NCBI GenBank assembly: GCA_964345695.1
Contig: CAYFSC010000077.1
Coordinates: 1-14,074 of the forward strand
Direction: 5' to 3'
DNA length: 14,074 bases
Origin: CAYFSC01 sp964345695
GTDB taxonomy: Bacteria > Bacteroidota > Rhodothermia > Rhodothermales > Salinibacteraceae
The notes beneath the pieces were generated by a model that worked only from the letters and a program-made list of their open reading frames with translations, made no database searches and had not been told where the DNA came from. The position numbers were made by a program, and so were the translations under genes. Numbering within the stretch: position 1 is the first letter of the stretch; each line of letters begins with the position of its first letter. Positions 1 through 6,924 of this stretch are shown in pieces.

Positions 1-23
1 AACTTAATTTACTACGTCAGTCG

Positions 24-614
24 CTACGAAGCGTCGGTGGCCTCGTCAGCGCCCTTTTCTTCCGCCGTCCATACGTCCTCACGCACGCCGGACTGCCGGT
101 TGGCCCACCGCGCCAAAACGAAAAACAGGTCCGACAGCCGGTTCAGGTAGACCACGGCCTGATCGTTGATCGGCGTGGAGGCGCTGGCACGAACGATGAG
201 GCGCTCGGCCCGTCGGCACACGGTGCGGGCGGTGTGCAACGTCGCGGCGGCGGGCATGCCGCCGGGCAGGATGAAGTTCTTCAGCGCTGGCAGCTCGGCA
301 TCGAACTCGTCGATCCACGCCTCGACGGTCTCGGCGTGGTGCTCCTGGATGCGCGGCACGACCGGCTTCGCGTCGGTCGGGGTCGCCAGGTCGGCGCCGA
401 GGACAAAGAGGTCTTCCTGCACCTCGGCGAGCACCGGGTCGAGGCGATCGGCGCCGGGCTCATCGGTGAGGTGGGCACGGGCCATGCCGACGAAGGAGTT
501 CACCTCGTCTACTGTGCCATACGCTTCAATCCGCGCATTGCCTTTCGCCACGCGCTCGCCACCGAAGAGCGAGGTCGTGCCGTCGTCGCCGGTACGCGTG
601 TAGATCTTTTTCAT
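24..614 (-). CDS. cobO: PduO-type ATP:cob(I)alamin adenosyltransferase
   Basis: 196-residue cytoplasmic enzyme that moves the 5'-deoxyadenosyl group of ATP onto cob(I)alamin, giving coenzyme B12. Family signatures visible: the N-terminal ATP-binding stretch KIYTRTGDDGTTSLFGG (residues 3-19), RIEAYGTVDEVNSFVG (28-43), FILPGG (114-119), and the C-terminal helix HTARTVCRRAERLIV followed by YLNRLSDLFFVLARWAN (157-172). The length is normal for the family. The open frame runs well upstream, but family conservation begins exactly at MKKIYTRTG, so the ATG at 614 is the start. It lies 97 bp downstream of the ABC ATPase gene on the same strand and is probably co-transcribed with it. This is the PduO fold; it is unrelated to the E. 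coli BtuR (CobA) family, although the symbol cobO is often applied to both. No Shine-Dalgarno sequence is evident. Confidence 0.95.
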   Translation of the reverse strand: MKKIYTRTGDDGTTSLFGGERVAKGNARIEAYGTVDEVNSFVGMARAHLTDEPGADRLDPVLAEVQEDLFVLGADLATPTDAKPVVPRIQEHHAETVEAWIDEFDAELPALKNFILPGGMPAAATLHTARTVCRRAERLIVRASASTPINDQAVVYLNRLSDLFFVLARWANRQSGVREDVWTAEEKGADEATDAS

Positions 615-657
615 GGAGAGCAGGTCTGGATTCAAGAGTGAACGGGGGAGCAGTCGG

Positions 658-675
658 GCCCGTGCAAAGACGGGC
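658..675 (-). other. small hairpin between ABC ATPase and adenosyltransferase genes
   Basis: GCCCGT (658-663) and ACGGGC (670-675) form a perfect 6-bp stem with a 6-nt loop in the 97-bp gap. No T run follows it on the minus strand, so it is not a standard terminator. It could be an mRNA processing or stability element, or chance in GC-rich DNA. Confidence 0.25.
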
Positions 676-711
676 GGAACGGATGCGGAGTGCCTCGACG
701 AACCGTCGTTC

Positions 712-1518
712 TCAGACGTGGACGCCGTGGGGCTCCGCGACCGATTCGACCGGTCCGCGATACACAATGTGCGGCGAGCCATCAGGGTTGTCGATGACGT
801 CGGCCCGGATGCGGAACACCGAAGCGATGCGCTCGGGCGTGAGCACGGAACGGGGAGCGCCGTCGGCCACCAAGCGGCCGTCGGAGAGAAGCAGCAGACG
901 GTCGGCGTAGCGCGCGGCGAGCTCCAGGTCGTGAAAGACCGCGAGCACGGTGCGCCCCCGCTCCACCTGGGCCTGGATGCGATCCATGAACGAAAACTGG
1001 TAGTGCACATCGAGGTGCGAGGTCGGCTCATCGAGCAGCAGCAGATCGGCGTTCTGCACGAGGGCCTGTGCCAGAAAGACCCGCTGGCGCTCGCCGCCGC
1101 TCAGCGACAGCACCGATCGGTCGGCGAAGTCGTCCAGGTCGACCGTCGCCAGAGCCTCCTGCACCCGCTCCCGGTCGGCGGGATCGTATCCGTCGAGCCA
1201 CCCTTTGTGGGGCGCCCGCCCGAGGCGTACGAGTTCCGCCACTGTAAAGTCAAACATTAACGAGGACACCTGTCGCACGAAGGCCAACCGCTGCGCCCGC
1301 TCCGACGCCGACCAGGCCTCCACGGGACGGCCGCTCAGCCGGATCTGCCCGTCGAACGGGATGAGTGCGCCGAGCGCCCGCAGCAGGGTCGTCTTTCCGC
1401 TGCCGTTCGGCCCGAGCAGCCCGACCCACGTTCCCGCGTCCATCTCGAACGTAACGTCGTGCAGAATCGGGGTGTCCCCGAGGGTTACGTGCACACGATC
1501 GAACGAAAGGAGTGGCAT
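712..1518 (-). CDS. ABC importer ATPase, FecE/BtuD type (likely vitamin B12 or iron-chelate uptake)
   Basis: 268-residue ATP-binding subunit of a type II importer. It shows Walker A GPNGSGKT (36-43), Q-loop Q83, signature LSGGERQR (139-146), Walker B LLLLDE (159-164), the D-loop in PTSHLD, and switch histidine H196. The C-terminal stretch VLTPERIASVFRI is typical of the haem/siderophore/cobalamin group (COG1120). The start is the ATG at 1518, where homology begins with MPLLSFDRV; an in-frame extension to about 1638 has no recognisable content. No permease or binding-protein gene lies in the window, so the full transporter is not seen. The downstream cobalamin adenosyltransferase gene makes corrinoid uptake (BtuD role) the best guess, but haem or siderophore uptake fits the sequence equally well. 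Confidence 0.93.
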   Translation of the reverse strand: MPLLSFDRVHVTLGDTPILHDVTFEMDAGTWVGLLGPNGSGKTTLLRALGALIPFDGQIRLSGRPVEAWSASERAQRLAFVRQVSSLMFDFTVAELVRLGRAPHKGWLDGYDPADRERVQEALATVDLDDFADRSVLSLSGGERQRVFLAQALVQNADLLLLDEPTSHLDVHYQFSFMDRIQAQVERGRTVLAVFHDLELAARYADRLLLLSDGRLVADGAPRSVLTPERIASVFRIRADVIDNPDGSPHIVYRGPVESVAEPHGVHV

Positions 1519-1668
1519 GCAGGTAGCAGTTCGTCCAACAGCAAGGTGGGACCTGTCAACGAAGCGCCGCCCGCCGGGTTCTGCCCGCTCTACGGGTCCT
1601 GACATCCGCCACGAATGCTCCTGGCGACCGCCGTCCACCGCCGCGCTCTGCCTCGCTCCGCCCCGACC

Positions 1669-2400
1669 ATGACCGTTCCCGATTTGTCCGTTCGCGTCCA
1701 GGCTCGCGAGATGATGGACGACTTTTCAATCACCGACGACCGGCTGATGGACGCGCTCGACAACTTGTGGTGGACGAACAGGCTGCTGGGCGGATGGGCC
1801 GCCACCGATGCCGTCCTCGATCCGGTGCTGCGGTCCCGCGATCGTCTTCGCGTGCTGGACCTGGGCACCGGAGGCGCCGACGCGCTCGTCCACCTGATGC
1901 TCCGCGCCGAGCGAATGGACTGCCACCTCACGGCCGTGGGTCTCGACGCCAATCCAGCCGTGCTCGCCTACGGGCGACGCCAGGTGGCACGGCAGCTCCC
2001 GCCCGCGCTGCAACGCCGTATCACGCTCGTGGAGGGCGACGCGCTCGCTCTTCCGTACGACCGCGACGCCTTCGACGTCACCCTGGCGGCCCTCTTCCTC
2101 CACCACTTCCACGGTACCGATTGCGTTCGGGTGCTGCAGGAGATGGACCGCGTTGGCCGCCTGGGCGCCGTGGTGAACGATCTGCACCGACACGTCCTCG
2201 CGTACGCTGGGATCTGGCTGCTGGGCCGGCTGCTCCCGACCTCGGTCATGTTCCGGAACGACGCGCCCCTGTCGGTGCGCCGCGGGTTTCGCCGCAGTGA
2301 ACTGCGCAACCTCGCACGGTCCGCGGAGTGGACACGCGCCGACGTGCGCTGGCACTGGGCCTTCCGGTACACGCTCTCGAGCCTGCCAGGCCGAACGTAG
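1669..2400 (+). CDS. SAM-dependent methyltransferase, tailoring type
   Basis: 243-residue class I methyltransferase. Motif I is VLDLGTGGAD (62-71), and the acidic residue after beta-2 is D93 in GLDANP. EGDALALPYDRDAFDV (122-137) and the LFLHHF stretch form the middle of the Rossmann fold. The N-terminal helix (MMDDFSITDDRLMDALDNLW, then NRLLGG) and the tail NDLHRH...LLGRLL match a small family often found beside type III polyketide synthase and FAD oxidoreductase genes; this is from memory of the family. The start is ATG 1669; an 18-codon extension to 1615 and an internal ATG at 1711 are alternatives. It is followed after 83 bp by the oxidoreductase gene on the same strand, so the two probably act on the same small molecule. 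The substrate cannot be read from the sequence. Confidence 0.88.
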   Translation: MTVPDLSVRVQAREMMDDFSITDDRLMDALDNLWWTNRLLGGWAATDAVLDPVLRSRDRLRVLDLGTGGADALVHLMLRAERMDCHLTAVGLDANPAVLAYGRRQVARQLPPALQRRITLVEGDALALPYDRDAFDVTLAALFLHHFHGTDCVRVLQEMDRVGRLGAVVNDLHRHVLAYAGIWLLGRLLPTSVMFRNDAPLSVRRGFRRSELRNLARSAEWTRADVRWHWAFRYTLSSLPGRT

Positions 2401-2417
2401 CAGCCTCGAAACGTCTG

Positions 2418-2443
2418 GCGAGGCACATCCCGGCCTGCCTCGC
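2418..2443 (+). other. hairpin in the methyltransferase-oxidoreductase gap
   Basis: GCGAGGCA (2418-2425) and TGCCTCGC (2436-2443) form a perfect 8-bp stem around a 10-nt loop, inside the 83-bp gap between two probably co-transcribed genes. The downstream bases contain T but no uninterrupted run, so it is at most a weak attenuator or an mRNA stabiliser. Confidence 0.35.
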
Positions 2444-2483
2444 GTGTGCCTTTGTCCGATTTCCACCACTGGATTCTCGTCTT

Positions 2484-3635
2484 ATGCCGCACGACGTTGC
2501 TATCATCGGGGGCGGACTCGCAGGATGCGGGGCCGCCATTTTTCTGGCACAGCGGGACGTCGACGTGTTGCTGTTGGAAAAGGCCACCTACCCGCGGCAC
2601 AAGCTCTGCGGCGAATTTCTCTCGCCCGAATCGCAGTCCGTCCTGGGGCGACTTGGTGTTCTCGACGCCGTCTTGGAGGCCGGGGCGCACCGCATCGATC
2701 GGTCTCGCCTCACGGCTCCCCGCACGCGCCCGGCCGAGCACGCGCTGCCCGGCGATGCGCTCGGGCTTAGCCGCTACCGGCTCGACCCCCTTCTTTTCCG
2801 GCGAGCAACCGCGGTCGGAGTCGACGGCCGCACCGGCACGCGCGTGTGCTCCGTGTCGGGCTCCCTGGCCTCAGGCTTCGTGGTGGAGACCGCCGACGGC
2901 GACAGGCACGAAGCCCGGGCGGTGCTCGGGGCCTACGGCAAGCGCGCCCGCCTCGACCGGACGCTCGACCGCCCCTTCCTCGACGAGCACACCCCGTACG
3001 TGGCGTTCAAGGCTCACTACGCCGGAGCCTCCGTCCCGCGCACCATCGAGCTGCACGGCTTTCCGGGCGGATACTGCGGCTGCTCCCACGTCGAAGACGA
3101 CCGGCTGAACGTGTGCTGGATCGGGCACGTCGATGCGCTGAAGGCCGCGGGCGGCACGCCGGAAGCCATGATCGACACGGCCCGCCAGCAGAATCCGGCC
3201 CTGGATGATCGCCTGCGCGGCCTCGATCGGGTGTCCGATCGATTTGAGGCCATCAGCCAAGTGTCGCTGGCCGACAAGGACCGCTTCGTCCGCGACGTGT
3301 GCATGATTGGCGACACCGCTGGGATGATCGCCCCCCTCTGCGGCGACGGCATGGCCATGGCGCTTCAAACCGCCGCCCTGGTCGCTCCGCTCGTAACAGA
3401 GTGGCTGGACGGAACCCGGCCGGACGCGTCGTTTCGGACGGCGTACCGGCGCCGATGGTCGCGCACCTTTGGCACCCGCATGCGCGTCGGGCGGTGGATC
3501 CATCGAGCCGCCTTTTCCGACGTGGCCGCAACGGCGCTCGTGCGGACGCTCCGCTGGGTGCCACCGCTCGGAAGCCTACTCATTCGGGCCACGCGCGGAC
3601 GGATTGCAACGGCGCAGCCTTCGGTGGCCCGATAG
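2484..3635 (+). CDS. FAD-dependent oxidoreductase, geranylgeranyl reductase-like
   Basis: 383-residue flavoprotein of the p-hydroxybenzoate hydroxylase/geranylgeranyl reductase superfamily. The N-terminus begins with the dinucleotide-binding fold VAIIGGGLAGCGAA (5-18), ending beta-2 with LLLEK (29-33). It then has PRHKLCGEFLSPES (38-50), characteristic of this group, and the second FAD motif IGDTAGMIAPLCGDGMAMAL (from residue 275). The start is ATG 2484, two residues before the first beta strand; the open frame extends 52 codons upstream without homology. The pairing with the upstream methyltransferase suggests a tailoring hydroxylase or reductase for a polyketide or isoprenoid quinone-like lipid. 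It ends 12 bp from the stop of the convergent sua5 gene. The substrate and the direction of redox are unknown. Confidence 0.9.
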   Translation: MPHDVAIIGGGLAGCGAAIFLAQRDVDVLLLEKATYPRHKLCGEFLSPESQSVLGRLGVLDAVLEAGAHRIDRSRLTAPRTRPAEHALPGDALGLSRYRLDPLLFRRATAVGVDGRTGTRVCSVSGSLASGFVVETADGDRHEARAVLGAYGKRARLDRTLDRPFLDEHTPYVAFKAHYAGASVPRTIELHGFPGGYCGCSHVEDDRLNVCWIGHVDALKAAGGTPEAMIDTARQQNPALDDRLRGLDRVSDRFEAISQVSLADKDRFVRDVCMIGDTAGMIAPLCGDGMAMALQTAALVAPLVTEWLDGTRPDASFRTAYRRRWSRTFGTRMRVGRWIHRAAFSDVAATALVRTLRWVPPLGSLLIRATRGRIATAQPSVAR

Positions 3636-3647
3636 ACAAAGACGTCC

Positions 3648-4625
3648 TCATCGCGCCTCGGCCCGTCGCAGCCGATCGTTGAGGGCCCGCCCCAGTCCCT
3701 TTTCGTCGACAATCTGCGCGTAGATGGTGCTGCAGTCAAGATTGTCGGCCGTTCGGAAGAAGTGAAAGACCTCACGCGCATACGCCTCGACGCTGGGCGC
3801 CACGTGCACGAGCCCAAAGGCGCTCGGATCGCGTGGCGGCTCCATCCCGATGTAGGCCGCAGTGGCTTCCGGGACTGCCTCGGCGGCGCGACGCACGCAT
3901 TGGACGCGCGCCGCGGGCGCATAGTGCCGGTGTCGGGTTCCGGGACTGCGAGCCGTCTGGTCTTCGGCCTCGTCGGCCATCCGGCCCTTTGGGACAACCT
4001 CTCGGAGGGCCTCCAGCGGAACCGATCCGGGACGCAGCACCACCGGCGGCGTCTGCGTCACGTCGACAACCGTCGACTCGAGACCGGTGGGGGTGCGCCC
4101 CCCCTGCAGGATGCACGGAATGCGCCCGTCTAAATCTGCAGCGACCGCTTCCCACGTCGTGGGACTCGGGCGTCCAGAGCGGTTGGCCGACGGTGCCGCG
4201 ACGGGCGTGCCGCACGCCGCCAGAAAGGCCTGAGCGATGGGATGACGCGGCATGCGCACCCCCACGGTGTCGAGCCCCGCGGTCACCACGTCGGGGACAC
4301 GAGGATGCTTGGGGAGGATCAGCGTCAGCGGGCCGGGGAAGAAGGCCTGCGTGAGGTGCCGGGCCTGCTCTGAAACGGAGGCGGCGACATCTGCCACCTG
4401 GGCGATGTCCGCGACGTGCACGATGAGCGGGTTGTCGCTGGGTCGCCCCTTCGCCTCAAAGATCTTCTGCACCGCATCGGGCTGAAAGGCATCAGCGCCG
4501 AGGCCGTAGACGGTCTCCGTCGGAAACGCTGCCACCTCACCCTGCCGAATCCAAGCGGCGGCTTCGTCCGGCGAGGTCGTCCGTTCCGTGGTCATGCTCG
4601 ATGCAGGATGCTCCGAAGTTGACAT
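3648..4625 (-). CDS. sua5: L-threonylcarbamoyladenylate synthase, two-domain Sua5/YwlC type
   Basis: 325-residue enzyme that makes threonylcarbamoyl-AMP from threonine, bicarbonate and ATP, the first step of t6A37 modification of ANN-decoding tRNAs. The YrdC domain (about 20-215) shows AAFPTETVYGLGADA (32-46), KGRPSDNPLIVHV (59-71), APSANRSGRPSPT (144-156), LESTVVD (182-188) and LRPGSV (197-202). The linker SPGTRHRHYAP (227-237) and the closing ALNDRLRRA identify the Sua5 C-terminal domain, so this is the long form rather than TsaC. The start is uncertain: ATG 4625 is used here, ATG 4595 (MTTERT) is equally plausible, and a TTG at 4640 also exists. It is divergent from the DUF1232 gene and convergent with the oxidoreductase. 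Confidence 0.95.
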   Translation of the reverse strand: MSTSEHPASSMTTERTTSPDEAAAWIRQGEVAAFPTETVYGLGADAFQPDAVQKIFEAKGRPSDNPLIVHVADIAQVADVAASVSEQARHLTQAFFPGPLTLILPKHPRVPDVVTAGLDTVGVRMPRHPIAQAFLAACGTPVAAPSANRSGRPSPTTWEAVAADLDGRIPCILQGGRTPTGLESTVVDVTQTPPVVLRPGSVPLEALREVVPKGRMADEAEDQTARSPGTRHRHYAPAARVQCVRRAAEAVPEATAAYIGMEPPRDPSAFGLVHVAPSVEAYAREVFHFFRTADNLDCSTIYAQIVDEKGLGRALNDRLRRAEAR

Positions 4626-4685
4626 CGCCGACCGCGTCAATTAGGATCGATCAGTTGGCCTTTTTATTCCCTCGCCCCCTCCGCC

Positions 4686-5129
4686 ATGCCTCAAGGATTC
4701 TCGTCCCCCAACGGTTCCCTGTCCACAGGTCCCTCCGCCCCCCTCATGTCCTCGCCAGACCGGGTGTGGAACGCGGTTGTGGATGCCACGCGGATCGTAC
4801 TGAAGCGCCGCTTTCGTGTGCTCGTGCTCATCCGAGAGGCCTACGACCGGCTTGCCGAGGAGCGGGAGCCCCTGCAGGCAATCGCCGACGACCTGCAGGA
4901 CCTGATGCGCCTGCTCTTCGCCTGGGCCAAGCAATCGTACCGAGGCGTGTCGTGGGGAGCGCTTGCGCTCATGGTGGGCGGCCTCATCTACTTCCTCCTC
5001 CCCACCGACGCGGTTCCCGACGTGCTTCCCGGCGTGGGATTTGTGGACGACGTGGCCGTTATTTCAATGGTCGTGGATGCTGTGCGTGGCGAGATCGACC
5101 GCTTCCGCACGTGGCAGGCGTCGAGCTGA
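4686..5129 (+). CDS. DUF1232 (YkvA-like) small membrane protein
   Basis: 147-residue protein of unknown function. The DUF1232 core lies at 97-126: a hydrophobic segment GGLIYFLLPTDAVPD (98-112) followed by LPGVGFVDDVAVI (114-126), with the family's P-D-x-x-P-x-x-G-x-x-D-D pattern. One membrane segment is likely (about 90-105). The first 25 residues are Ser/Pro/Gly rich and may be mis-started; ATG 4746 (MSSPDRV) is an alternative. Residues 35-80 form a basic, then amphipathic helical region. It is divergent from sua5 with 60 bp between the start codons and no obvious functional link. Confidence 0.85.
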   Translation: MPQGFSSPNGSLSTGPSAPLMSSPDRVWNAVVDATRIVLKRRFRVLVLIREAYDRLAEEREPLQAIADDLQDLMRLLFAWAKQSYRGVSWGALALMVGGLIYFLLPTDAVPDVLPGVGFVDDVAVISMVVDAVRGEIDRFRTWQASS

Positions 5130-5156
5130 GAGCGGGGTGGAGCTGAGGGCGGAGTG
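5123..5156. repeat. 17-bp imperfect tandem duplication over a stop codon
   Basis: GAGCTGAGAGCGGGGTG (5123-5139) is followed directly by GAGCTGAGGGCGGAGTG (5140-5156), with 15 of 17 positions identical. The first copy carries the TGA stop (5127-5129) of the DUF1232 gene, so the duplication lies almost wholly in its 3' untranslated region. Confidence 0.7.
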
Positions 5157-5186
5157 CCGGCGGGTCCGACGTGCGGCATCGCCGGC
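5156..5186. terminator. possible convergent hairpin, no T run
   Basis: GCCGGCG (5156-5162) and CGCCGGC (5180-5186) form a perfect 7-bp stem with a 17-nt loop in the 56-bp gap between two convergent genes. It overlaps the end of the minus-strand gene by one base. Its position fits a bidirectional terminator, but neither side has a T run. Confidence 0.3.
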
Positions 5187-6802
5187 TACGGCCCAGCCGA
5201 CCGATCGAGCCCCACAACCTCGTATCGCGGCGCTCCCGACTCTTGCGTCCCGTCGCGCCGCAGGTAGACCGTCGTCTCTCCGCTTCCAGGCGTCCGGATC
5301 ACCGCCTGCAGAAAGGCGGCGCGGGAGGGGGGAATCGACAGCGTCTCGGCGGCCGTGCGCACCCGGGCCAGCCGGTCGGTGGCCTGGTTGCGCTGGTTGT
5401 CAAACGCACGCCATACGACGACCCGCTGCACCGAGTCGGGCGCGAGGGTGTGCCGCACCCGCAGATCGTCAAACTGAAGGCGCGCTCCCGTGACCCGAAA
5501 GCGGTCGAGCCCACCCGCAAAGCCGAGGTACGCGTGAGCAATGGAGTCGCGACGGGCGAGCAGCGTCTCGACGAGGTAGGTCGTGGCCTTCGGCTGTGTG
5601 AACTGGGCCGTGGCCACGACAGCCTCCAGGTCGGCCCGCGAAAAGGCCGCCACCTGCCGCGCGGCCCAGAACGCATCGGCCGAGTCGGCCCGCTCGAACG
5701 CCGGGTTCGGCAGCTCGGCCCGCCAGCGCGGAGGCCGGAAGAAGGAGGCCTCGATGTGCCCCACGCCTCGGAGGTCGGGCGCCTCGGCGTTGCGCCATCC
5801 TCCGCCGGCAATGCCCAGCGTTCCGATGCGCGTAAAGACCGACCCCAGGTCCAGCACGTGTTCGTGCCCGGACCAGGGTGCCTTCGGGGTTGCCCCCGCG
5901 CTGCCCAGCGTCGCCTCGAAGCGGCGTAGATAGTGGCGCACATAGTGCCGACTGCCGTCCCGCACAGCGACGCCCAACGTGTTCGATTCGTTGATCTTGC
6001 TGTGGTTCATCCATGCGCAAACGACCCGCAGTCCCCGCAGCTCGCGGCGCAATTCGTGCGGGAATACGTCGTTGCCGTCGTCATGCCGCGTGCCGTGGAA
6101 CCGCCAGGGCCCGACCCGCCGGTACGCGTCAGGGATTCGCGTGGCCAGCACGCGGTAGGTGCCGTCGGGATACGGGTGCGACGTGTTGAACAGATTCCAG
6201 ACGTCGGCGCGCACCACCCCGCTGTCGGGTTCAGCCCGCAGCTGGCCGGGCGTGATGCGCAGCAGATGGTGCTCCGGCACGTGGTAGCCGAGCGCGTGAA
6301 AGAGGCGGCTCGCAATCATGGCCGCCCCGGTGGCAAGCTCCGGGTGCGTCGCGCTGTCGAACGTGAGGCGATACCGCCGCTGGTGCCGGTCCAGGACGAC
6401 AGCGTGCTGCAACCCGCGCCGGGTCGTGACGGACGTAACGCGCCACGGTGCGGTGGTGTCGGGCGGCAGACCGTCGTTGAGGGCGCGGGCCAGCGCCTGC
6501 GGCGACCGGTCGTGCCAGTAGTGACGGTTCGTGTACCACGACGAGTTGGGCACCTCCCCCAGCGTGTTCACGTTCGTGGCCGGACCGCTATGCACACCAG
6601 GGCTGCCAAACGTATGCGACAGCACATCAATGGGACTCACGCGCTCACTCGCGGTGCGCGGCTCCGGAACGGGCATGTCAAGCCGATCGGGATCCTCCCA
6701 CACCGGGTCGTCGGGCAGGAAGCGCTGGGCGGCCACGTCGGCCGGACCGAGCCCGCCAACGAGCATCCACGCCAGCAAACTGGCGCTCAGAAACCGAAGC
6801 AT
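5186..6802 (-). CDS. exported protein of unknown function with degenerate kinase-like landmarks
   Basis: 538 residues from ATG 6802; a GTG at 6823 would add seven. A Sec signal peptide is clear: a hydrophobic stretch at 3-20, with cleavage likely after DVAA (residue 25). I recognise a widespread unnamed family, seen for example in Acidobacteria, by NTLGEVPNSSWYTNR (79-93), ATHPELATGAAMIASRLFHA (151-170), LGYHVPE (171-177), FHGTRHDDGNDVFPHE (235-250), RRELRGLRV (252-260) and NPAFERADSADAFWAARQVA (366-385). From memory, relatives have a Lys before FD in the YxLxFD strand, NHDD before the NTLD motif, and DFG in HYLIDFGSTLG. This layout looks like a HipA/CotH-type kinase fold. Here those positions are T147, S268-K269 and R294-F295-E296, so catalysis is doubtful. 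Residues 430-538 look like a separate beta-rich C-terminal part. The gene follows the outer-membrane barrel gene and is probably in its operon. Confidence 0.85.
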   Translation of the reverse strand: MLRFLSASLLAWMLVGGLGPADVAAQRFLPDDPVWEDPDRLDMPVPEPRTASERVSPIDVLSHTFGSPGVHSGPATNVNTLGEVPNSSWYTNRHYWHDRSPQALARALNDGLPPDTTAPWRVTSVTTRRGLQHAVVLDRHQRRYRLTFDSATHPELATGAAMIASRLFHALGYHVPEHHLLRITPGQLRAEPDSGVVRADVWNLFNTSHPYPDGTYRVLATRIPDAYRRVGPWRFHGTRHDDGNDVFPHELRRELRGLRVVCAWMNHSKINESNTLGVAVRDGSRHYVRHYLRRFEATLGSAGATPKAPWSGHEHVLDLGSVFTRIGTLGIAGGGWRNAEAPDLRGVGHIEASFFRPPRWRAELPNPAFERADSADAFWAARQVAAFSRADLEAVVATAQFTQPKATTYLVETLLARRDSIAHAYLGFAGGLDRFRVTGARLQFDDLRVRHTLAPDSVQRVVVWRAFDNQRNQATDRLARVRTAAETLSIPPSRAAFLQAVIRTPGSGETTVYLRRDGTQESGAPRYEVVGLDRSAGP

Positions 6803-6863
6803 GCGGCCCACAAAAGGATTCACGGTCGTACTCAGAAACCAGCCAAGAGCGCAACGTCCCGCC

Positions 6864-6883
6864 TCGGGGCACCGCCCCAGGAA
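6864..6883 (-). other. short hairpin between barrel gene and exported-protein gene
   Basis: CCT-C-GGGGC and GCCCC-AGG pair around a 3-nt loop with one bulged base, in the 122-bp gap between two same-strand genes. There is no T run in the minus direction. It may tune the relative expression of the two genes or be chance. Confidence 0.2.
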
Positions 6884-6924
6884 TGGGTACGCATGCGCCC
6901 CAGGCGTTTCCTTCCGCCGTCGTT

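Noticed and set aside
1519..1668. Possible cobalamin riboswitch before the ABC ATPase gene
   Set aside because: I looked for the B12-box and the conserved core on the minus strand and found no match, only GC-rich sequence.
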